Source: Clostridia bacterium
GTDB taxonomy: Bacteria > Bacillota > Clostridia > Christensenellales > Aristaeellaceae
Length of the DNA stretch: 54,784 bases
Direction: 5' to 3'
Assembly (NCBI GenBank): GCA_017526525.1
Contig: JAFXRG010000045.1
Coordinates: forward strand, 1-54,784
The notes below the pieces were generated by a model. That model ran no database searches. It had not been told where the DNA came from and was given only the letters and a program-made list of their open reading frames with translations. Positions 44,063 through 52,951 of this stretch are shown here, piece by piece. Within the stretch, counting starts at the first letter, position 1. Every line of letters starts with the position of its first letter. The position numbers and the translations under genes are program-made.

Positions 44063-44220
44063 ACAAAAAGTGCCCGGACCCTGCCCGTACCGCGCCATGG
44101 CATTAGCAAACAAGCGGTCATGTCACCGCTCTCTTTTGATCAGCCACGTTCCCCGTTACAGAACAGTCTCCAAACACACCTCGTAATGCAGGATTGCCTG
44201 CTGTTGTCAGGTTCACTGCT
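44063..44220 (-). ncRNA. Candidate structured RNA (about 158 nt)
   Basis: A strong minus-strand promoter starts a transcript near 44220. Its 5' segment AGTGAACCTGAC (44217-44206) pairs imperfectly with GTCCGGGCACT near the 3' end, which is followed by five T at about 44069-44065. Inside, GCATTA pairs with TAATGC across a long range, and AGCGGT/ACCGCT forms a local hairpin. No start codon with a ribosome site is present. This rod-like layout with paired ends and length near 160-190 nt recalls 6S RNA, but I cannot match conserved 6S positions. It may instead be the long leader of the mutS2-like gene, which starts 80 bases downstream behind an RBS-near hairpin CTTGTTCA/TGAACAAG. Confidence 0.45.
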
Positions 44221-44226
44221 GCGCTT

Positions 44227-44256
44227 ATTATAGAAAGGCGGATCCGGTTTTGTCAA
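44227..44256 (-). promoter_or_regulatory. Strong promoter of the candidate RNA
   Basis: Minus strand TTGACA (44256-44251), 18 bases, TATAAT (44232-44227); both boxes are perfect consensus. The nearest protein start on this strand is 244 bases away. Confidence 0.8.
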
Positions 44257-44263
44257 CCGTTTG

Positions 44264-44292
44264 TTGTCCGGATTCTCCTTTTACGGTATCCT
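44264..44292 (+). promoter_or_regulatory. Promoter of the exported 218-residue protein gene
   Basis: TTGTCC (44264-44269), 17 bases, TATCCT (44287-44292). The leader then carries a perfect hairpin CCGGCGGAA/TTCCGCCGG (44359-44379) before the ribosome site. Confidence 0.4.
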
Positions 44293-44415
44293 GCAGCAAA
44301 CGGGGGGCTTCACGAACGGGAAAGAAAGCCGGGGGCCGGAGCATAAAAAAATGAAGAACCGGCGGAACTTTTCCGCCGGGCCGGCGTCTGACAGGGCAGG
44401 AAGGGGGCTTCAGCA

Positions 44416-45072
44416 ATGAAAAAGATTCTGGGATTCCTGACGGCACTGGTATTGTTTGTGTCCTGCGCCGCCGCATGGGCGGAGGGGGAATGGGCGGAAG
44501 AACGTAAAGCCGCCCGTGAATTCACCGCCGGATTTACCGCGGCGCTGACAGACCGGGACATGCTGACGTTCGTTATGCTCTACGGAAACGAAAACAGTTA
44601 TGTTCTCGGAGAGACTGCGCTGAGGGATATGGAGAGAGACAGATGGATTCTGTCTGAGGAATATGACGGGGCTTTTTCGCTGTGCGACATTAACGGGGAG
44701 CCTACCGGTGTTCTCCTGTATACGGAGCACGGAACCCTGGATGAACCGATTGTAACGATGAACGCCATGTTCCAGGAGGATATGAACGTGGCATACTGCG
44801 GGTTTGACGGAATCGTCGGGATCCATGCAAATGATCCGGATGAGTACTGGTATCCGGATCCGACAGGAATGGAGCTGGCCGGCCTGCTGGAGGAAACCGG
44901 GGAATGCATTAACCTGTGGAACGGCCTGGTGAACTGGCTGGTTACGGATTTCGGGGCTGAAGAAAGCGAAGAAGGAATCTATGAAGCAAAGATTGCGCTG
45001 GAAGACGGCCGAACCCTTTATGTTTCCTCCCATGACTCACAGGTCTGGATCTCCCTGAAAGGCTTTTACTGA
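44416..45072 (+). CDS. Exported protein of unknown function (218 residues)
   Basis: A signal peptide (KKILGFLTALVLFVSCAAAWA) ends in a clear AWA-EG cleavage site. The cysteine inside the hydrophobic core is not in lipobox context. The mature part starts with a helix (EERKAAREFTAGFTAALTDRDMLTFVML) resembling the start of NTF2-like domains, followed by acidic beta-rich sequence and two cysteines (CDINGE, YCGFDG) plus ETGECINLW. I do not recognise a named family. GGAAGGGGG precedes ATG. It stands alone between the candidate RNA and the ABC exporter. Confidence 0.72.
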   Translation: MKKILGFLTALVLFVSCAAAWAEGEWAEERKAAREFTAGFTAALTDRDMLTFVMLYGNENSYVLGETALRDMERDRWILSEEYDGAFSLCDINGEPTGVLLYTEHGTLDEPIVTMNAMFQEDMNVAYCGFDGIVGIHANDPDEYWYPDPTGMELAGLLEETGECINLWNGLVNWLVTDFGAEESEEGIYEAKIALEDGRTLYVSSHDSQVWISLKGFY

Positions 45073-45212
45073 TACGGGTGAACCGGACCGCGGCAAGCCG
45101 GAGGAGCTTGTTTCAGGCCGAATTGAACATCACCCGCGCATTTTCCGTGAAATCACTGAAGATCTTCCTGCCGTTTTACTGCTTTGGGGAATAAGGAACG
45201 GACCCAGCGGGT

Positions 45213-45263
45213 TTGACAAAACTAACTGTCTGTGGTAAATTATAGGCGTTAGTTGCGGCTAAC
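45213..45263 (+). promoter_or_regulatory. Promoter and inverted repeats of the MacB/FtsX-type ABC operon
   Basis: TTGACA (45213-45218), 17 bases, TAAATT (45236-45241). The inverted repeat GTTAG-ttgcgg-CTAAC (45248-45263) covers the expected start site. AACTAAC (45220-45226), inside the spacer, is the exact inverse of GTTAGTT (45248-45254). Paired half-sites flanking -10 and +1 suggest a TetR- or MarR-type repressor encoded elsewhere. Confidence 0.65.
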
Positions 45264-45294
45264 AATGATTGAAACGGAAGAGAGGCTGCGGACA

Positions 45295-45996
45295 ATGGCC
45301 ATTGTGGAATTCAAAAACGTATCGCGGGTATACCGTAACGGCGAACATGAACAGCGGGCACTGGATCATGTGGATTTATCCCTTGAGGAAGGGCAGTTCA
45401 TTGTGATACTGGGCCCCAGCGGGGCCGGAAAAAGTACCCTGCTGAACCTGCTGGGCGGACTGGACAGCCCCACAGAGGGAACCATCCTGGTGAACGGGAA
45501 GGATATTTCCACCCTGACGCCCAATGAACTGGCTGAATACCGGGCCGCCTCCGTCGGATTTGTTTTCCAGAGCTATAACCTGATTCCCACTTTGACCGTG
45601 ATCGAAAACGTTGCCCTGGTCAAGGAGATTGCCCCAAATCCATTATCAAGCCACGACATGCTTCGGGCGGTGGGCCTGGAGGATCACCGCCATAACTTCC
45701 CCTCGGAGCTTTCCGGCGGAGAACAGCAGCGGGTTTCCATTGCACGGGCACTGGCCAAGAATCCGCATATTCTCCTGTGCGATGAACCCACCGGCGCCCT
45801 GGATTCCGAAACCGGAGTCATGGTGCTGAAACTGCTGCTTTCCATGGCGCGGGATATGGGAAAAACCATTATCATCGTCACGCACAACCAGAATATTGCG
45901 AAAATGGCGGATACGGTGATCCGGGTCAAGAACGGGAAAATCAAGTCTTGTGAGAAACAGGATCATCCCCTGGCCGTGGAAGAGGTGGACTGGTAA
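45295..45996 (+). CDS. ABC exporter ATP-binding protein, MacB/LolD type
   Basis: 233 residues from ATG 45295 (GAAGAGAGG upstream); in-frame upstream starts lack a ribosome site. Walker [18 protein letters not shown], Walker [13 protein letters not shown] and H-loop THN are intact. The EPTGALD extension is typical of LolD/MacB ATPases that drive mechanotransmission with FtsX-like permeases. The stop codon TAATG overlaps the permease start by one base. It probably exports or expels peptides or antibiotics such as bacitracin-like compounds, or acts in envelope stress; this is inferred. Confidence 0.88.
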   Translation: MAIVEFKNVSRVYRNGEHEQRALDHVDLSLEEGQFIVILGPSGAGKSTLLNLLGGLDSPTEGTILVNGKDISTLTPNELAEYRAASVGFVFQSYNLIPTLTVIENVALVKEIAPNPLSSHDMLRAVGLEDHRHNFPSELSGGEQQRVSIARALAKNPHILLCDEPTGALDSETGVMVLKLLLSMARDMGKTIIIVTHNQNIAKMADTVIRVKNGKIKSCEKQDHPLAVEEVDW

Positions 45997-48293
45997 TGCT
46001 GCTGAAAAAACTGTTCCGCACCCTCTGGCATTACAAGGCTCAGTTCATCTCCATGGTGATCATGATTGCCCTGGGCGTGGGGGTGTTTCTGGGCTTCAAC
46101 ATCGAGTGGTATTCCCTGGATGTAAGCACCCGGGAGATCTATGAAGCCACGGGCTTTGCGGATTTCCGGATTTTTTCCGACAGCGGTTTTTCCGAAGCTG
46201 ACCTGGAAAAAGTGCTGGCAATCGACGGCGTGGAGGACGCGACCCGTTATCTGTCTGTCAATACCGCGGTAAAGGATGACACGGACACCATCGCGCTGAC
46301 CGTCAGTACCAACATGAAGGTTTCCGGCATTCAGCTGATGGAAGGCGAAGCCTACAGCGATACAGACCCGGAGGGTATCTGGCTTTCCGATTCCTATGCC
46401 GCGGCCAACGGCATCCATGTGGGAGACAGCCTGACGGTCAGCTATAAAACCATTACGGTGTCGGGCAAGGTAAAAGGACTGGTCAAATCCAGCGAATACC
46501 TGATCTGTGTGCCGGATGAAACCCAGATGATGCCGGATTATACTTCCTACGGATATGCATACATCTCGCCGGTGATGCTGGAAAACGCCATTCCCATGCT
46601 TTACAGGGCAGTCCTGGGATCCTCCCTGTATCACCAGATCAATGTAAAATCCGGACTGACGAAAGCACAGTTTGTGGAAAAGGCGGACAAAGCCCTTGGG
46701 GCCACACGCCTGATCCTGGACAAGAGCGAAACCATCTCCTGGGCAGAGGCCCGGGGAGAGGTGGAGGAAGGCATCACGATGGGTTCCATTCTGCCGGTGC
46801 TGTTCCTGGCGATCGCGATCCTTACCATGGTGACCACCATGCACAGGATCACCGCCAGCGAAAAGACCCAGATCGGGACCTTCAAAGCCCTGGGCTTTAA
46901 GGACCGGCGGATCCTGCGGCACTATTCCGCCTACGCCCTGATCATCGGACTGATGGGATCCCTCCTAGGGATCGGCATCGGATACGGTCTCGGACGGTTT
47001 ATCCTGAGTCCTGACGGCGCTATGGCCACCTATATCGATCTGCCTGCATGGCCGCTGTACGCTCCGGCTTTTACCTGGATCGTGATTGTGCTGATTAACG
47101 TTTTCCTGACGGTGATCGGGTTCCTGTCCGTTCGGAAAATGCTTGGGGGCACCGCAGCGGATGCTTTGCGGCCTTATGTGCCGAAACGGGTGAAGCATCT
47201 CTGGCTGGAGGAAACAAAACGCTTCAAGTCGCTGTCTTTCAGCACCAAATGGAATCTGCGGGATTGCTTCCGCCACAAATCCAGGAGCTTTATGACCCTG
47301 TTTGGCATCGTCGGCTGCATGATTCTGCTGGTGGGTGGAATGGGAATGAAGGATACCATGGATTCCTTCCTGGATACATTTTATGAACAGGCGATCAATT
47401 ACCGTTACCGGGTCAACCTGGACACGGAGAACGTGTCAAACGAGGAAGCTTTTGCCCTGGCGGAGAAACTGGAAGGGGACTGGTGCGCCCAGCGGGCCGT
47501 CCAGATCGGGGACAAGGGCTACAGCCTGGAGATCTATTCCATAACCCGGGACAAAGTTCGGTTTGCCGATGCCGATATGAAGATCCTGACCCTGTCGGAT
47601 GACGGCGCCTACATCTGCAGCCGTATTGCACGCGACTTTCACCTGAAAGCGGGTGACAGCATTACGTTCTCTCCCTATGGCGGCGATGAGGAGATTACGG
47701 TACCTGTGATCGGCGTCCTGGACTCCATGACGAAAAGTATCGTGATGACTGCCGCCTTTGCCGATCGTGCAGGGATTTCCTATACGGTCAGCACGGTCTT
47801 TACAGACCGGGAAGACATTCCTGCCGGCGGCTCCATTCTGAATACCCAGTCCAAGAAGTCCATCATGGATTCCTTCGACACATTTATGGACCTGATGAAC
47901 AAGATGATCTGGCTGCTGGTGATCGCCGCGATAATCCTGGGCATTGTGGTGCTGTACAACCTGGGTATTATGAGCTATACCGAGCGGTACCGGGAAATGG
48001 CAACGCTGAAGGTGGTCGGATTCAGGGATTCACGGATCGGCCGGCTGCTGATCATCCAGAATATGTGGCTGACGGTGATCGGGATCCTGATCGGCATTCC
48101 CGCCGGTGTGGGGGTGCTGCAGTACCTGCTGACGGCGCTGGCGTCGGAATATGAGCTGAAGCTGGTCCTGGGCCCGGCTACCTGGCTCGTCAGCGTGCTG
48201 CTGACCTTCGGGGTATCCCTGGCGGTGGGACTGATGATCTCCCGGAAAAACCGGACGATTGATATGGTGGCAGCCCTGAAAACAGAGGAGTGA
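45996..48293 (+). CDS. FtsX/MacB-type ABC permease
   Basis: 765 residues. The protein has two repeats of a transmembrane helix, a large extracellular domain and an FtsX core: the first TM at about 13-35 with an extracellular part to about 255 and FtsX at about 265-385, the second TM near 430-450 and FtsX at about 645-755. GVGVFLGFNIEWYSLDVS, TMHRITASEKTQIGTFKALGF and YREMATLKVVGFRDSRI are the conserved coupling loops. It works as a single-chain permease with the ATPase encoded one base upstream. No two-component system is adjacent, unlike BceAB. Confidence 0.87.
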   Translation: MLLKKLFRTLWHYKAQFISMVIMIALGVGVFLGFNIEWYSLDVSTREIYEATGFADFRIFSDSGFSEADLEKVLAIDGVEDATRYLSVNTAVKDDTDTIALTVSTNMKVSGIQLMEGEAYSDTDPEGIWLSDSYAAANGIHVGDSLTVSYKTITVSGKVKGLVKSSEYLICVPDETQMMPDYTSYGYAYISPVMLENAIPMLYRAVLGSSLYHQINVKSGLTKAQFVEKADKALGATRLILDKSETISWAEARGEVEEGITMGSILPVLFLAIAILTMVTTMHRITASEKTQIGTFKALGFKDRRILRHYSAYALIIGLMGSLLGIGIGYGLGRFILSPDGAMATYIDLPAWPLYAPAFTWIVIVLINVFLTVIGFLSVRKMLGGTAADALRPYVPKRVKHLWLEETKRFKSLSFSTKWNLRDCFRHKSRSFMTLFGIVGCMILLVGGMGMKDTMDSFLDTFYEQAINYRYRVNLDTENVSNEEAFALAEKLEGDWCAQRAVQIGDKGYSLEIYSITRDKVRFADADMKILTLSDDGAYICSRIARDFHLKAGDSITFSPYGGDEEITVPVIGVLDSMTKSIVMTAAFADRAGISYTVSTVFTDREDIPAGGSILNTQSKKSIMDSFDTFMDLMNKMIWLLVIAAIILGIVVLYNLGIMSYTERYREMATLKVVGFRDSRIGRLLIIQNMWLTVIGILIGIPAGVGVLQYLLTALASEYELKLVLGPATWLVSVLLTFGVSLAVGLMISRKNRTIDMVAALKTEE

Positions 48294-48321
48294 GACGGCC
48301 TGAAACTGCCAGCCGGGCTGA

Positions 48322-50397
48322 TCAGATGGCTTCAGGCGGCATCGGCGGTTTCGGACCGAAGTATTTCTCCATATCCTTTGTGCTCAGGCTGAAGGCTTTT
48401 CTTGTAAAATCCCACAGCCGTGTCGGCCGCTTCCGGATTACATTCCGGAGGCGGTCCACCCGCTTCTGCCAGTATTTATAGGCGCCTTCCGCCGTCGTAG
48501 GCACTTCGGAAATGACGTTTTTGTCGTTTTCCGGTCCCCAGCGGAGCCAGTGCTGCTCCATCTCCGGCAGAATCAGCTCCACCAGTTCATCCAGCACTTC
48601 CATCATCGTGTCCGTTGTCAGTTTCTGATAGATTTCACCGTATATGGTCAGGTACCGGTCCTTGTATTCCGGAACGGTCAGCAGCTTCAGGAAGATCGTA
48701 TTGTCGAAATTCAGCTGGCCCATTCCGCTTTTCTTGGTATAACTCTTCGGACTGTTGAATCCGGAGTCCCACAGGCCGTAGTCCAGGTCGTTGATCAGCC
48801 ATTTCCATTTGCTCCCGGGAGCGTCCAGGCGATAGATGCGGAAATTGCCGATATCGCTGTTGCCGAAGAACATCTCAAAAGCCATAAACGTGAAATAATT
48901 TTCCACGTCGACGTTGTCCAGAATATACTGCAGATCCTCCTGCTTTTTGGCCGGCTTTCCGGCTTTGATCTTTTTAATCATGGCCTTGTATTCCGTATTG
49001 GATCCGCTCTTCACGCTGCCGTTTGCATAAAGCAGGCTCAGCTGGTCCGCGTCCTCCAGATCCAGCCCCTCAAACTGCGCGACCATATATTCGTCCACCC
49101 GTTCCCGCAGGTTCATATGGCCCCAGTACTGACCGTTCAGATATACCGCATAAGGTTTCCATGCCTGATGGGCCACGATGCTTCCGCACAGATCCATCAG
49201 CCGGCTCTGGAACCCGTCCTGCAGCCGGGTCCACATGCAGTCATTCCCGCTGTTCCGCAGCACGAAGCTTTTGTATTCTTCATAATCCCGGTCCGGGAAC
49301 AGTTTTGCGTTGAACGTTTTTTCGCCGTATTTGCTTTTCGCTTTGAATTTGAAACTCTTCTGGGGCATGTCCAGCGAATAGTCGCCGTTCAGGGAGATAT
49401 CCGCGCCCTGGCTGATGATCCTTTTTCCGGCGTCGTCGTACATCTCCACATAGCATTCATATTTGACCCCGGAGTTTTTCACTTTCCGGTAAACCGTGTT
49501 TTTGAAGGGCAGGCCGTTTTTTTTGTTGACATTCTTTCCGACGGTCAGCATTCCCCGTTCGCGGTCCCACAGGTCATCCGGATCCACCGTGACGGATACC
49601 ACCGGCAGGCTGTGATCCGCCTGGATAAAGAACGTACCGGTGAGCGTATCGCCGGGCCGGATCATCCCCTCTGCGAAAGCCCTGGCCCGGACCACGGTCG
49701 TAGCGGTAATTTCCAGAGTTTCCCCGCCGTAAAGGGCGGATTCCCGCGTCGGCTCCGATCCGTCCAGGGTATAAAACACCTGTGTGCCTTCCGGGACGAT
49801 GATCTGCAAAAGCCGGGCCGAATCATAAAAACCGGGTTCCGCCGAGAACGACGGCATCGCGGCGTATCCGGCGAAGCCGCCGCTGTTTGCCGCAAAAGGC
49901 GTGGGCGGGTCATAATAGTATAGGCCGCCGTCCTCCCGGCTCCGTCCGAAGGAGACATCCGTCTTCATTTCACGAAGCGTGATCCGGTCATGCACGGCGC
50001 CTTCCGCGTCCGTCAGGGTAATGACCTCTCCGCTTTTCCGGCTGATCGAGAAAGACGCGTGCAGTTCCGCGCCTCCGTTCTTCCCCGTGTCCTTGTCGCA
50101 CAGAATGACCCTGTATTCCCCGGGACGGATGGTGGTTCCGTCAGGAAACCGCCATTTCCCCGGCTTTTCCGGATTGTCGCTCAGCCCCCATCCGCTCAGG
50201 TCCACGGCAGTATCTCCGGAATTGAAGATCTCGATCCAGTCGGTATATCCCGCTTCCGGATAAGCAGCGACCGAATCGTTGCTGGCCAGCACTTCGCTGA
50301 TCACCACCACCGGATGAAGCGCTTCCTCCGCGATTGCTGCATTCAGGGCCATTGCCGCCAGAAGCAGAACCGCCGCCAGGATCATGAACCGTTTCAT
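48322..50397 (-). CDS. Exported CotH-family protein with lamin-tail and chitobiase-type domains
   Basis: 691 residues. Signal peptide (KRFMILAAVLLLAAMALNAAIA), then a lamin-tail domain (about 30-150; VVISEVLASNDS, DWIEIFNSGDTAVDLSGW), a chitobiase C-terminal-like Ig module (about 195-265; VFYTLDGSEPT) and a CotH kinase-fold domain (about 275-620; LRNSGNDCMWTRLQDGF, GHMNLRERVDEYMV, WLINDLDYGLW). CotH proteins phosphorylate spore-coat proteins in Bacillus; the secreted multidomain versions of gut Firmicutes have unknown targets. D and N in LINDLDYG would be metal ligands. CGGAGGG precedes ATG. No anchor is seen. Confidence 0.85.
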   Translation of the reverse strand: MKRFMILAAVLLLAAMALNAAIAEEALHPVVVISEVLASNDSVAAYPEAGYTDWIEIFNSGDTAVDLSGWGLSDNPEKPGKWRFPDGTTIRPGEYRVILCDKDTGKNGGAELHASFSISRKSGEVITLTDAEGAVHDRITLREMKTDVSFGRSREDGGLYYYDPPTPFAANSGGFAGYAAMPSFSAEPGFYDSARLLQIIVPEGTQVFYTLDGSEPTRESALYGGETLEITATTVVRARAFAEGMIRPGDTLTGTFFIQADHSLPVVSVTVDPDDLWDRERGMLTVGKNVNKKNGLPFKNTVYRKVKNSGVKYECYVEMYDDAGKRIISQGADISLNGDYSLDMPQKSFKFKAKSKYGEKTFNAKLFPDRDYEEYKSFVLRNSGNDCMWTRLQDGFQSRLMDLCGSIVAHQAWKPYAVYLNGQYWGHMNLRERVDEYMVAQFEGLDLEDADQLSLLYANGSVKSGSNTEYKAMIKKIKAGKPAKKQEDLQYILDNVDVENYFTFMAFEMFFGNSDIGNFRIYRLDAPGSKWKWLINDLDYGLWDSGFNSPKSYTKKSGMGQLNFDNTIFLKLLTVPEYKDRYLTIYGEIYQKLTTDTMMEVLDELVELILPEMEQHWLRWGPENDKNVISEVPTTAEGAYKYWQKRVDRLRNVIRKRPTRLWDFTRKAFSLSTKDMEKYFGPKPPMPPEAI

Positions 50398-50600
50398 CTT
50401 TATTCCCTCCGATCATCGGTTTTCTGCCTGAATGAACTCATTGGTTCGAATGATTTTCGGCAAAGCCATGACTGGCTTCCGGTTCAGATAATAGCATATC
50501 TTCGTAAAAACAGGAAACCCCGCAGCCGGCCGGACCTCCGTGCATGAAGGCAGGTTATGCATTACTCACTCCTGATTGCCGAAAGCGGAAAAGCAACAGG

Positions 50601-51482
50601 CTATTCTGACGCAAAACTCATCTTCAGGTGCTTTAAGAACCGTTCCGCGATCGGGGAGAATGTCTGGTACTTTTTCCAGATCAGATACAATTTGTTCTCC
50701 AGCGCCGGTGACAGCGGACGGAAGACCAGGCCGGAACCGGGTGACGTGTCGACCAGGCGGTCAAAGGTCAGGAGATAGCCAAGTCCTTCCCGCGCGAACA
50801 TGGAACCGTTGTACGACAGCCGGAAGGAACCTTCCAGCCGCAGATCCCGCATGCGGTCCCCGCACCACCTGGGGATGTCGCTGCGCCAGCTCTGCTCCGA
50901 GCAGAACAGAGGCAGACCGACAAGGTCGTCCACCGTGACGGCCTTTTTCTTTGCCAGGGGATCGTCCGCCGGAAAAACCAGGCCCCACAGGTCCGCCCGG
51001 GGAAAGACAACAGAATCATATTTGGCCGGATCCGGAATCTCTGCCAGCACCGCAAAATCCAGCAGCCCCTTGTCCAGCTTTTCCGTAACCTGCTCCGTGT
51101 CGCCGCTGGTGATGTGGTAGCGCAGAAGCGGGTACTGCTTCCTGAATTCCCTGATAGCCCGGGCCAGCGTCCGGATCTGGCAGGATTCAGCGAGTCCCAG
51201 GCTGATATCCCCGCCGGTAATATCGTCCAGGGTGACAAACTCCCGCGTGATTTTGTCCGCCATGCCGACCAGGTCTTCCGCACGGTTGCGCAGCAGAACG
51301 CCCTCGTCCGTCAGGCGGATGCTGAAGCTGTGGCGCGTAAACAGCTTTTTCCCCAATTCATCCTCCAGCGCTTTCAGTGCTTTGGAAAGCGTCGGCTGGG
51401 TGACGTGCAGCTGCTCCGCCGCCCGGGTCATGTTTTCTTCCCTTGCAACCGCCAGGAAATAGCGCAATGTCCTGATCTCCAT
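50601..51482 (-). CDS. LysR-family transcriptional regulator
   Basis: 293 residues. N-terminal winged helix (RTLRYFLAVAREENMTRAAEQLHVTQPTLSKALKALE) and a C-terminal periplasmic-binding-like effector domain (about 90-290; GDISLGLAESCQIRTLA; DFAVLAEIPDPAKYD) are complete. AGGGGGG lies close to ATG 51482. It is divergent from a small protein and a hydrolase, which are its probable targets, and has a perfect palindrome just behind its own -10 box. Effector unknown. Confidence 0.87.
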   Translation of the reverse strand: MEIRTLRYFLAVAREENMTRAAEQLHVTQPTLSKALKALEDELGKKLFTRHSFSIRLTDEGVLLRNRAEDLVGMADKITREFVTLDDITGGDISLGLAESCQIRTLARAIREFRKQYPLLRYHITSGDTEQVTEKLDKGLLDFAVLAEIPDPAKYDSVVFPRADLWGLVFPADDPLAKKKAVTVDDLVGLPLFCSEQSWRSDIPRWCGDRMRDLRLEGSFRLSYNGSMFAREGLGYLLTFDRLVDTSPGSGLVFRPLSPALENKLYLIWKKYQTFSPIAERFLKHLKMSFASE

Positions 51483-51510
51483 ATTGCCCCCCTGATGAAA
51501 TGCCAGAAAG

Positions 51511-51526
51511 GAATATCATGATATTC
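51511..51526. promoter_or_regulatory. Perfect palindrome, candidate LysR operator
   Basis: GAATATCATGATATTC is a 16-base perfect palindrome containing the T-N11-A pattern of LysR sites. It lies immediately after the -10 box of the lysR promoter, where bound protein would block transcription. Confidence 0.65.
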
Positions 51527-51555
51527 AGTATAACTATTAGCGCGAATTTCCGCAA
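51527..51555 (-). promoter_or_regulatory. Promoter of the lysR gene
   Basis: Minus strand TTGCGG (51555-51550), 17 bases, TATACT (51532-51527). It overlaps a weaker plus-strand promoter (TTAGCG 51537-51542, 18 bases, TATCAT 51561-51566) for the divergent genes. Confidence 0.65.
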
Positions 51556-51604
51556 GATTGTATCATGGAAGCAGCTCAAAGGGCGGAACCGGCAGGAGGA
51601 AACC

Positions 51605-51826
51605 ATGCAACCGGAAACAGCAAGGCAGTGTATGGATCACATTGGCATCAGCGCGGATGATATGAAATTGATCACATCCTTGCTGAAAGACCACAGGAAC
51701 GCGGAGGCAAAGCAACGGCTCAGGAGAATCCGCTGTGAAATGATGGACGAGCTGCACGCCTGCCAGAGAAAAGTGGATCAGCTGGACTGGCTGATCCGGG
51801 AGACGGAAAAACAGGAACAGGACTGA
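51605..51826 (+). CDS. Small helical protein (73 residues)
   Basis: Start ATG 51605 with GGAGG five bases upstream; the longer frame has no ribosome site. The sequence is almost wholly helical and highly charged: a short N-terminal helix (ARQCMDHIGISADDMKLITSLL) and a heptad-like second half (RLRRIRCEMMDELHACQRKVDQLDWLIRETEK) that should form a coiled coil. I do not know a function. It is 17 bases ahead of the hydrolase gene and divergent from lysR, so it may be an accessory or regulatory protein in that unit. Confidence 0.7.
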   Translation: MQPETARQCMDHIGISADDMKLITSLLKDHRNAEAKQRLRRIRCEMMDELHACQRKVDQLDWLIRETEKQEQD

Positions 51827-51843
51827 AAGGAAGGACAGAGACC

Positions 51844-52845
51844 ATGATAAAGACCGAAACGCTGGCGCTGACGCAGGAATGGGACAAGACTTTCCCCAGG
51901 AGCGAAAAGGTGGAACACAGCAAGGTAACCTTTGTAAACCGGTACGGCATCACGCTGGCGGCGGATCTGTATGCGCCGAAGAACGCGGAAGGCAAGCTGC
52001 CCGCCATCGCGGTCTGCGGCCCCTTCGGCGCGGTGAAGGAACAGTGCTCCGGCCTGTATGCCCAGACCATGGCGGAGCGCGGCTTCCTGACCGTCGCCTT
52101 CGATCCTTCCTTTACCGGTGAAAGCGGCGGCAATGTGCGGTATATGGCTTCTCCGGATATCAATACGGAGGACTTCATGGCGGCGGTGGACTTCCTCTCC
52201 CTTCATGAAAAAGCCGATCCGGACCGCATCGGCATCATCGGCATCTGCGGCTGGGGCGGCATGGCCCTCAACACCGCGGCGCTGGATACCCGCATCAGGG
52301 CCACGGCCGCGATGACCATGTACGATATGACCCGCGTCAATGCCAAAGGCTATTTTGATGCTGAGGACAGCGAGGAAGCCCGTTATCAAAAGCGCGCCGC
52401 CATGTGTGCCCGGCGGCTGGAAGACCTGAAGGCCGGCGAGTACAGGCTGGGAGGCGGCGTGGCGGATCCCCTGCCGGAGGACGCGCCCTTCTTCGTCAGG
52501 GATTACTACGACTACTACAAGACCGGACGCGGCTATCATCCCCGCTCCCTCAACTCCAACGGCGGCTGGAACGTGATCGGCTGCGAGAGCTTCATCAACC
52601 AGCCCATCCTCAGGTATTCGGACGAAATCCGCTCCGCTGTGCTGATCGTCCATGGCGACCGGGCCCATTCCTGCTATTTCAGCCGTGATGCCTATGCCGA
52701 CATGACCAGGGACAGCAAATACACGGAAAACAAGGAGCTGCTGCTCATCCCCGGCGCCGTCCATACCGACCTGTACGACGGCGGCAGGGATCACGTCATC
52801 CCCTTTGACAGGCTGGATGAATTCTTCCGCCGCTATCTGCACTGA
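51844..52845 (+). CDS. Alpha/beta hydrolase, YcjY-like
   Basis: 333 residues, cytoplasmic. FVNRYGITLAADLYAP, AFDPSFTGESGG, PDRIGIIGICGWGG and the C-terminal VLIVHGDRAHS and PGAVHTDLYD define this family. In related proteins the elbow reads GICASGG with serine. Here the serine position is tryptophan and the preceding cysteine is kept, so the nucleophile is unclear and could be cysteine as in dienelactone hydrolases. AAGGAAGGA lies before ATG. It is probably controlled by the divergent LysR protein. Substrate unknown. Confidence 0.8.
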   Translation: MIKTETLALTQEWDKTFPRSEKVEHSKVTFVNRYGITLAADLYAPKNAEGKLPAIAVCGPFGAVKEQCSGLYAQTMAERGFLTVAFDPSFTGESGGNVRYMASPDINTEDFMAAVDFLSLHEKADPDRIGIIGICGWGGMALNTAALDTRIRATAAMTMYDMTRVNAKGYFDAEDSEEARYQKRAAMCARRLEDLKAGEYRLGGGVADPLPEDAPFFVRDYYDYYKTGRGYHPRSLNSNGGWNVIGCESFINQPILRYSDEIRSAVLIVHGDRAHSCYFSRDAYADMTRDSKYTENKELLLIPGAVHTDLYDGGRDHVIPFDRLDEFFRRYLH

Positions 52846-52951
52846 TCCGGAGCGTTTCACAATGAGTTCATGGCTGCCCCGCCGTCCTCATGCTGCGGGC
52901 GGCTGCTGCTGTTCCGATGCAATAAATATCAAAAAAGGGAAGGTGTCCGGA

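Noticed and set aside
48550-49923. 457-codon plus-strand open frame opposite the CotH gene
   Set aside because: Antisense shadow of a gene with signal peptide and three recognised domains.
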